A DNA stretch of 64,000 nucleotides from Eleginops maclovinus. Lineage: Eukaryota; Chordata; Actinopteri; Perciformes; Eleginopidae. The position numbers and the translations under genes are program-made. The notes beneath the pieces were generated by a model. It saw only the letters and a list, made by a program, of their open reading frames with translations, had not been told where the DNA came from and did no database searches. Every line of letters starts with the position of its first letter. The first letter of the stretch is position 1. This document shows, piece after piece, positions 45,301 through 54,300 of the stretch. Where the stretch lies: positions 16,452,378 to 16,516,377 of the forward strand of contig NC_086368.1 in NCBI RefSeq assembly GCF_036324505.1, written 5' to 3'.

Positions 45301-48300
45301 ACTGAGCTATAAGCCAACCGAATATGTTCAATTCTAAAATGTTGACTGTTCCTTCTTCAGCTCCAACACATAAAACACCCACAAATGTTGGTCTTTCTCA
45401 AGGTAAACTTATTTTTTGTTCCAAACTTATCCATCATTTGCATTTTGTACAACCACCCTAAAATTCCTTCGAGCTGAGCATTACCAGAGTTTTTCTGCTA
45501 ATTTTGGTTAAACACAAGCACAGAATGAGACAATTTTCTCAGAATGTATGCTTTATGTATATTGTTACACATCAGCTTCACACAGGCTGGACAATGTGTT
45601 TATTCAGTGGTTTGTTTTCAGTTTGGGTGTCTGTATGTGTCAGCTGTGTCAATTAAGGCTTTGTTTAAATGTAATTTACAGATTAGGAAGAGGAATTATC
45701 TACTGAATTTCCTGCCAGCCTTGGGCCGGTAATGATTAACAGTTGAGTTTCTCATCGATGTTAATCATAATCATTTACATAAATACCAAACAATCAACTA
45801 AGATAATTTGGTTTATGCTCACATTTTTCAATAGGTGTGACTCTAAGAGCAAAATAAGAGCTAAAAGTCATTGCTTAACAGTCACAGCTGTATTTGCTTT
45901 GTAAATTAAATATCCAAATGCCATATTAGGACAATCGTTATGAATTAGTTTATAATTCATGGTATCATCATTACCCTAGCGAATAGTGTTTCCTTCAACT
46001 GTGTGAATCTCTGTATTCTTCTCTAGCTCCCGTTTCCAATCGGTTTTTGCTTAAAACTGAGAATCAGTCCCTTCCACTCTGCTTTGATGTCAACGGAGAC
46101 GTACGCCTTAAACTATTACACCATCCCAACAGTGGTGAGTAAAGTTCCTCGTTGTGTCTTCACCGTTTTATTTACATATCTATAAATGCCTAATCGTAAA
46201 GTCCTGTTACAAAAGTGCTGATTATGTTACTGTAGTTGTAAATGGAAATAAGCTGCTTCCTGCCCCCGCTCCTTTAGGGCGTCGCCACGGTAGCGGTGAG
46301 CCAGGGCCGGCCCTGGGCATAGGCAGTATAGGCGAATGCTAAGGGCGCATCCATCCATCGGGGGCGCGGTAAATTGGGGAGAATAAAAAAAAGTAAACTA
46401 TTAATGCTGTTAATACGCCTGCATTGCGTATAGCGCCCATTAGTGCTGCGTACCGGTATGCCGAAAGGGTACTGGACTTGTAAAAAGTTTCGGTTCAAGT
46501 CCGGTTAAAACCGGAACGTCGGGAACTGGTACTTGGACTCGCAAAAACACTAGCACTTACGTATATTTTCCTTTTTATTCTAAACCATCTAAAACCTTCC
46601 ATAGATCGAGAAATTTGCGCTGGGAAAAGACGAAAAACATTGTGTCGGCTTCTGATATGGCGGCCATTACTAAACTCACAAAGTCCCGCAAAATATCGCA
46701 ACTGCTCGCGAGATCTGTGTGACGTCAAGGGAAGAAAGCGATGTGATTGGCTTAGACATAGTGGACAGCGTGGACTGCTGTGGTCGCCATATTGGATATT
46801 TGGTAGTGTAGCTAACTCCTTTGTTTGGTCTACGGCGTCACGGGTCATGTAAACACAATGCCGCGGGGCTTTGAATCCAGTAAGGTGTGGGATCATGTGA
46901 CGAAACTGCTTCTAGATACTGCGAAGTGTAAGGGGCCTTTCATAGTCTAAGCAAGCTACGCGGACGCGAACGCATCGAGCTACGCTTGGAGGGTTTGACG
47001 CGTACTTGCGTAGCAAAACGTGTAGTCCAGATTTTTGTAACGCGACGCAAGCGCAACTACCATTTCACGCCTTTCCGATAGGGGCGCTGATGAGAATTAC
47101 TGTACTTGTGAAAAAGGCCCTCTCACTTGGACTGTTCCGTTTCCCCCCCTTTAGTTTGGATTAGTCCATGTAATGGTTTGGCCCAATATCTAACGTCTCC
47201 GTAGTTGGTGACGAGAGCTGTGAGTTCCTGCTGCTGTATTTCCAGTTTACCTGTGTTAGTGTGCGTCCATTAAGATAAACCACACACACACACACACAAG
47301 CAAATGCATGTAAAGAAAGTTTAATAAAGAAAGAAAGAAGATAACAACGTGATTTACTGTCACTCAATGGTGGATTGGCATCTGGAACATTAGTTTATAA
47401 TAGACGACGGACAAAGTCATCCAGTCTATTTTTCATGGTCCTTCGAGCCGGATCTGATTCATCATTGATAAAGATGTATGCGATGTCAGAAGACCCGAAC
47501 AGTGCGCGTGTCAGGAGGAAGACTACCCTCCCCGCGTACCTGGAAAGCTACGATCTCACAGCCCTCAGGAGAACATCCAGACCTCCACTTCATTCACTAT
47601 ACGGCCACAGGCATGAGGATGAAGAAGCAGAGGAGCATGAAGGAGCAGTGGGTGGTAGGCGTTCACCATCGCCCATCAGTCAGTGCAGCCTTCAAGACCT
47701 TCATACAAGGGATGAATGGAATCCCAAGGATGATGAGTCCACTGAGAAGGTTAAGAAGCCTAGCAAGGAAGGAAAGAGAGCCTTATTCAGTGAGTTAGAG
47801 CTGATACAGATGGAGAACGAAAATCTTCGCAAAGAAAATAAGAACAACGAGTTCAAGATGGAACAGCTGAGTCGCAAGAGTGCCTTTGAAACAGAGCAGC
47901 TACAGCGTCAAGTTTCACATCTGAGTAGTCTGATTCAGACATTACACACAGGCGATTCCCCTGCAAAAGACAGATCAGCCCCTACTCTCCAATCAGAGGT
48001 AAAGGAACAGACCAGAAGAGGAGCATCACCATCACCCCCCAGGATGGAGTCAAGCAGGGAATCACGCCTGAGAGAACCATCACCAGCACTGTCTAGGATG
48101 TCAGAGGCATGGAAGGAATCACATCAGAGGGAACGCTTTCCAGCTCGGCATAGGATGTCAAGGGCAAGTAGACAATCAGATACAAGAGAAACATCTGAAA
48201 GCGAAGATGAAGAGGCATACTGGAGGCGGCCTGCTAGAACTCCACAATCCCGTGGTTATAGCCAGAGGCCCTATAGGCACAGCCAGACACCAAAGTCTCG

Positions 48301-51300
48301 TCACTCTCCGTCTCGATCGCCAAGCCCTATCGGTGGACGGGAGCAGACTTACCGTGGGCCGAAGCCTACTATTCCAGATATGACACAGCCCAGTCCAAGA
48401 GAATTCAGTCGTCTTCGAATAGCTCTTGAAAATCTTCTGCCCAGGCACTCATCAGAAAGGTTCAGATACCAGATCTTAGTTGATCATCTGAAGAACGAAG
48501 AGGCACTCCTGATTGCTGATTCATATAGTAATTCAAGACATCCATATACAGACACAATGGGTGCACTCGACCTCCAATATGGGCAGCCCCACCAACTTGC
48601 CTTGCAGAGGATAGCAGAAGTTATGGATGGGCCCAATATAGCGAGCGCCGACATCAAAGCCTTCAGGATGTTTGCTCTCCGGGTGCGTTCTCTGGTGGGC
48701 ATGCTGGAGCAGCTAGGAAGAAAAGGCAAAGTAGAGTTGGAGTGTGGCTCACATGTCTCCCGGCTGCTATCCAAACTCCCACATGATCTCCGCTCTCATT
48801 TCCGGCGACATACCCATCCACATGTGGTACCCATACCCACTCTCCTTGATCTGGCTGACTGGTTAGAGTTCGAACTCCAGGTACAAGAGGACAACTCTAG
48901 ATTCAGTATCAAGAGCACGATAGAGAAGGAAAATAAGAGCAAAGATCAACAGAGGACCTTCAAGTCAAGAAAGGAGTCCTCCACCGTCCTCCTAAGCACA
49001 GGTGTGTCGCCTACACAGGTGAAGACAACACCGCCTTCTTCTGACACCAGTAAGAAATATTGCCCATACTGTGACAATGATAAGCATTCCTTTAACAACT
49101 GTGCAAATTTCAAGCTGCTTAGCACCACTCAGAAGCAGACCTGGATAAAGAGCAATAACGGCTGTTGGCGTTGCGGCAGGGCACATCGTGCATCTGAATG
49201 TGACCTGAAGATGCGATGCAAGACATGCAACAACCGACACCTCCTTGTTCTGCATGACCTCAATGAGCGGTCTAAAGAGAAATCAGGGAAGGAGGGCAAA
49301 GACTGGATCCAATCCAAGTCAGAGACACATAAGAGCAACACAGAGGAGGTTTTGTATATAGACAGGCCACTGGAAGGACGGAAAGTGCTACTTAAACTGA
49401 TCAAAGTTGTGCTGCGGAACGGAAACAGGGCCATCGAGGCCTATGCCATCTTAGATGATGGTTCCGAACGAACCATCCTCCTCCATGCAGCTGCCCATCA
49501 GCTGGGTCTCGAAGGCCAACCTGAGGAGCTCCACCTGAGAACTGTCCGGCAAGAGCTACAGACTGTTCATGGTGCTGTTGTGTCCTTCACTATATCTACA
49601 GCAGCAGAGCCTCAGCAAACATTCCGGATCACCAGAGCCTTCACTGCTAAGCGTCTGGGTCTAGCCGAACATACTTACCCCGTGCAGAGCCTTCAGAAGA
49701 GATATCGGCACCTACAAGATCTGCCTCTAAAGCCCTTTCAAGGTGTGCGTCCACTGCTGCTGATAGGCTCCGACCACCCGCACCTAATCACCCCGGTTGA
49801 ACCTGTGCGTCTGGGGCCACCAGGAAGTCCAGCAGCTGTGAGGACTCGACTGGGATGGACGCTCCAGGGTCCAGCCCATGGAATGAAGCACTACCTCAAT
49901 GAGCAGCAGTGTTTGTTCACTGCCACCACATCCACTCCACCAGACATCTACAGCCATGTAGAGAGGTTGTGGCAGATGGACACACTGCCCTGGCATAACG
50001 AGAAGCTCAGCACGCGCTCTCGTCAGGATACAGAAGCCATCGCCATCCTTGAGAGCCAAACCACAAGGGTGGAAATAGCCGGAGTATGCCGCTATGCTAC
50101 TCCTCTTCTTCGGATGAAGGACATGCCTCCACTTCGAGCCCCGAAGGAAGCCGTTCTTCCCCAGCTACGGAGCACAGAGAGAAGACTGGCCCGAGAGCCA
50201 GAGAAAGCAGCAGCATACATTGCTGAAGTCAAGAGATTGGTGGAAGCTGGTTACGTCCGTAAGCTACCAGCGGAGGAGGAAGACAACCACACCCGCTGGT
50301 ACATTCCACACCATATGGTGTTCCATAATGGCAAGAATCGGGTGGTCTTCAACTGTTCATTTGAGTATGGAGGTAAGAATCTCAACAAACTCTTGCTTCC
50401 TGGTCCAACACTGGGACCCTCTTTACTCGCAGTGCTGCTACGGTTCAGAGAACACGCTGTGGGTATCAGCAGTGATATTCGTGGCATGTTTCACCAGGTC
50501 AGACTTCAACCACAGGACCAACCCCTACTCCGTTTCCTGTGGAGGGACTTGAAGCGTGAAGAGCCACCAGACATCTATGAGTGGAGAGTGCTTCCCTTCG
50601 GCACAACGTGTTCACCCTGCTGTGCGGTATTTGCCCTCCAAAAACACATCGTGGACCACAGCAGGGAGGGAGATGCCATCAGGGACGCTGTGCTGCAGTC
50701 CTTCTACGTGGACAATTGTCTGAGGAGCATACCTGCTGAGGTGGATGGCAAGGCCTTGGTGGATCAGCTACAAGCTACTTTGATTAGTGGAGGCTTTGAA
50801 CTGAGACAGTGGGCAAGTAATAAAACCTCTGTCATTGCTCATCTCCCACGAGAGATCAGGTCAGACAGTGCAGAAATGTGGATAGCCCAAGGCCAGCTGG
50901 ATGCCCATGAGTCTGCCCTGGGACTGCACTGGCATTGCCCTTCAGATACACTGTCATACAAGTCTCGCCCCTTGGAGCACTCTACTATGACCATGCGCAC
51001 CATTTATCAGGTGCTTGCGAGCCAGTATGACCCTTTGGGTTTTATCGTGCCATATACCACCAGGGCTAAGATGATAGTTCAGCGGCTGTGGGACAAAAGA
51101 CGGGACTGGGACGATCCATCGTTGCCTGATGATCTGTTACGCACCTGGCAGGAGTGGGAGAGCGAGCTTCCAGTCCTACAGACCATCAAGTTGGCAAGAT
51201 GCTACACCAGCCCTGGTATGGATTCCTCAGCCATTCAGAGGGAGATACACGTCTTCTGCGACGCTTCCGAAAGGGCCTATGGCTCTGTTGCTTACCTGAG

Positions 51301-54300
51301 GAGCGAGGCGTCCGGGGGTGATGTTGAAATAGCCTTCCTCAGTGCCAGATCGCGTGTAGCCCCAAAGAAACAACAGTCCATCCCTCGTCTGGAGCTCTGT
51401 GCAGCGCTGTCCGGAGCGCAGCTGTCTAAGGTGCTGAAAGAAGAGCTGACACTCCCTATACATCGAGTGACCCTGTGGACGGATTCTACCACCGTCCTCG
51501 CTTGGCTGCAGTCAGACTCCTGTAGGTATAAGGTGTTTGTGGGAACACGCATTGCCGAAATTCAGGATCTGACCGACAGAGAGGCGTGGCGGTATGTAGA
51601 CACAGCAAGCAATTCGGCTGATGACATCACCCGAGGGAAACTCCTTTCAGAACTCACCGCAGAAAGCCGCTGGCTTCGAGGACCTGCCTTCTTATGGGAG
51701 AAACCAGACCAGTGGCCTCAAGCGCCCATGCAGCCAGCAATCATTGCAGACAGCGAGGAACAAAGGAAAACCATTTTCTGTGGTCTCACCTCTACGGCAG
51801 TCATTCCTCCAGTCCCTGATGCTGATCAGTACCAGACTTTTCATGATCTAGTCAAAGCCACTGCTTTGTCTTTACATGGGCAGGACAGCGCACAGCTTAC
51901 AGCTGACAGTTACAGAGAGGCTAAGAATATTCTTCTTCAGCAAGTCCAACAAGACTGCTTTGAGGCAGACCGTCAGCAGCTCGTGGCGGGTAAGCCTCTG
52001 TCCAGTACCAGTCGCCTCCTCTCTCTCGCACCTGAATTTGATAGCACCTCACAGCTAATACGGGTCGGCGGACGCCTGCGTCAAGCTACTACACTGGAGG
52101 CTGGGGCAATACACCCAATTGTGCTGGATCCTAAGCACAGAATCACCCAGCTCCTCATCCAGGAGTACGATGACCAGCTTCATCACCCAGGCAGTGAGCG
52201 TGTGTTCGCAGAAATGAGGAGGAAATATTGGATTCTAAGAGGAAGAGAAGCCATTCGTCGGCATCAACACCGCTGTGTTCAATGCAGGAAGTGGCGCGGC
52301 CAGCCCGCCATCCCAAGAATGGCGGATCTACCTCCAGCTCGACTCCGCTTACATCAGCCTGCCTTTTACTCCACTGGAGTCGATTGCTTTGGCCCGTACA
52401 GCGTTAAGATTGGTAGGAGAACTGAGAAGAGATGGGGTATTATATTCAAGTGCATGACAACCCGAGCTGTACATTTGGATATTCTCTCTAGCATGGATTG
52501 TGATGCCTTCTTAATGGCTTTGAGGCGGTTCGTGGCACGTCGAGGCAAGCCCTTCGAACTACTCTCAGACCACGGAACCAATTTTAAAGCAGGTGAACGT
52601 GAACTTAGAGAGACCTTCAACTCACTCAGCTCAGACCTACAAGCCCAGCTTGCCACTCAGCAAATTCAGTTCACCTTTAATCCCCCAAGTGCTCCTCACT
52701 TTGGGGGTTGTTGGGAGAGGGAGATAAGGTCACTGAAGCAAGCCCTACAGGTGACTGTCGGCTCTCAATCCCTCTCTGAAGAGGTCTTGCGCACGCTGTT
52801 AATAGAAGTAGAGGGGATCTTGAATGCCAAGCCCCTGGGCTACACTTCATCTGACGTGGCTGACCCTGACCCAGTTACACCCAACACTTTGCTGATGGGG
52901 CGGCCTGACGCGTCCCTTCCTCAGGTGGTGTACCCTGAGTCAGAACTCCTCAGCCGACGGAGATGGCGTCATAGCCAGTTGCTTGCAGATCACTTCTGGA
53001 AGCACTTCATCAGGAGCTACCTGCCAGGTCTACAGGCTCGTCAGAAATGGCACTCAGACCCACCAAGCCTGAGTGTTGGGGACACCGTGATGGTGGTTGA
53101 CCCTCAGCTACCTAGAGCGTTGTGGCCAGTGGGGAAGATCACCCGGACCATGCCTGGACTTGATGGTCGGATCAGAGTCATCGAGGTGAAGGTGGGAGAT
53201 CGCTCCCACACACGTCCAGTGGCAAGAATCATCAGCCTACCCAGCATACCGGATTAGATCGTGTAGACTAAGTAGGTTAGATAGGCCCTTTAACAGGTAC
53301 AGATTTCCTACAGAAATCTGGGGGCGGCTGTGAAAAAGGCCCTCTCACTTGGACTGTTCCGTTTCCCCCCCTTTAGTTTGGATTAGTCCATGTAATGGTT
53401 TGGCCCAATATCTAACGTCTCCGTAGTTGGTGACGAGAGCTGTGAGTTCCTGCTGCTGTATTTCCAGTTTACCTGTGTTAGTGTGCGTCCATTAAGATAA
53501 ACCACACACACACACACACAAGCAAATGCATGTAAAGAAAGTTTAATAAAGAAAGAAAGAAGATAACAACGTGATTTACTGTCACTCAATGGTGGATTGG
53601 CATCTGGAACATTAGTTTATAATAGACGACGGACAAAGTCATCCAGTCTATTTTTCAGTACTGTACTGTACTGCACTGTACTGTACTGTACTAACTCGCT
53701 ATTAACAGATGAAGTACTATAGCAACCATGGCTGACAACAATGCGCGTCTCTGTGAATTAGTTTGTGTGCACCAGCATCTTTATGACACTGCGAGCGCTT
53801 CACATTCAGATAGAAACGCAGTTGAAAATGCACGGCGAGAAATAGCGCTGGACCTAGATATCGATGTTGATACCATAAAAAAAAATGTGGAAGCAGATGA
53901 GGGACTGGTTCGTGCGAGCCCAGAAAAAATGGAAACAGGCAGCAAAAAGTGGCGTGGGGCAGCTGAGTTTCGGCTACCCCGCAATACTTTCTCGTCTGGG
54001 TTGGCTAGCTTAGTTAGGGTGACCAGATTTGAGGTGGCGAAAAAGAGGACACCAGATTTGAGGTGGCGAAAAAGAGGACACTTGCGATTGTTGGGGGGTT
54101 GGGGGAAGCGCCAGTCAATTTAAGTACACGCTTAATGGTCCCAACAGTGAAAACCGGACGTTTTCATGAATTTATAAACCCCCCCCGGACGCTCCGGACA
54201 GGACGTAAAAAGAGGACATGTCCGGGCAAAAGAGGACGTCTGGTCACCCTAGCTTAGTACATCAAGCTGTCGGCGATTCAGAAGAAGCAAAATAAGCACT

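Larger units (their letters stand above)
47107..53657 (+). mobile_element. Full-length BEL/Pao LTR retrotransposon (inner layer)
   Basis: A 6551-bp element with two LTRs of 329 bp that are identical by eye, TG...CA ends and a 5-bp duplication GTACT (47102-47106 and 53658-53662). A tRNA-Tyr-type primer site follows the 5' LTR, and a short G-rich tract precedes the 3' LTR. One uninterrupted frame codes gag, protease, reverse transcriptase, RNase H and integrase in that order, with no envelope. Identical LTRs and an open frame mean insertion was recent. It is in the same orientation as the host ITIH gene, so its poly(A) signals could disturb that transcript. Confidence 0.97.

Noticed and set aside
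47161..47367. Small antisense 68-residue frame in both LTRs
   Set aside because: It exists twice only because the LTRs are identical; no family resemblance and no start context.
47375..47473. Extending the BEL/Pao protein into the 5' LTR
   Set aside because: The upstream part begins with a non-ATG codon and crosses the LTR and primer site; the ATG at 47474 or 47483 is more plausible.
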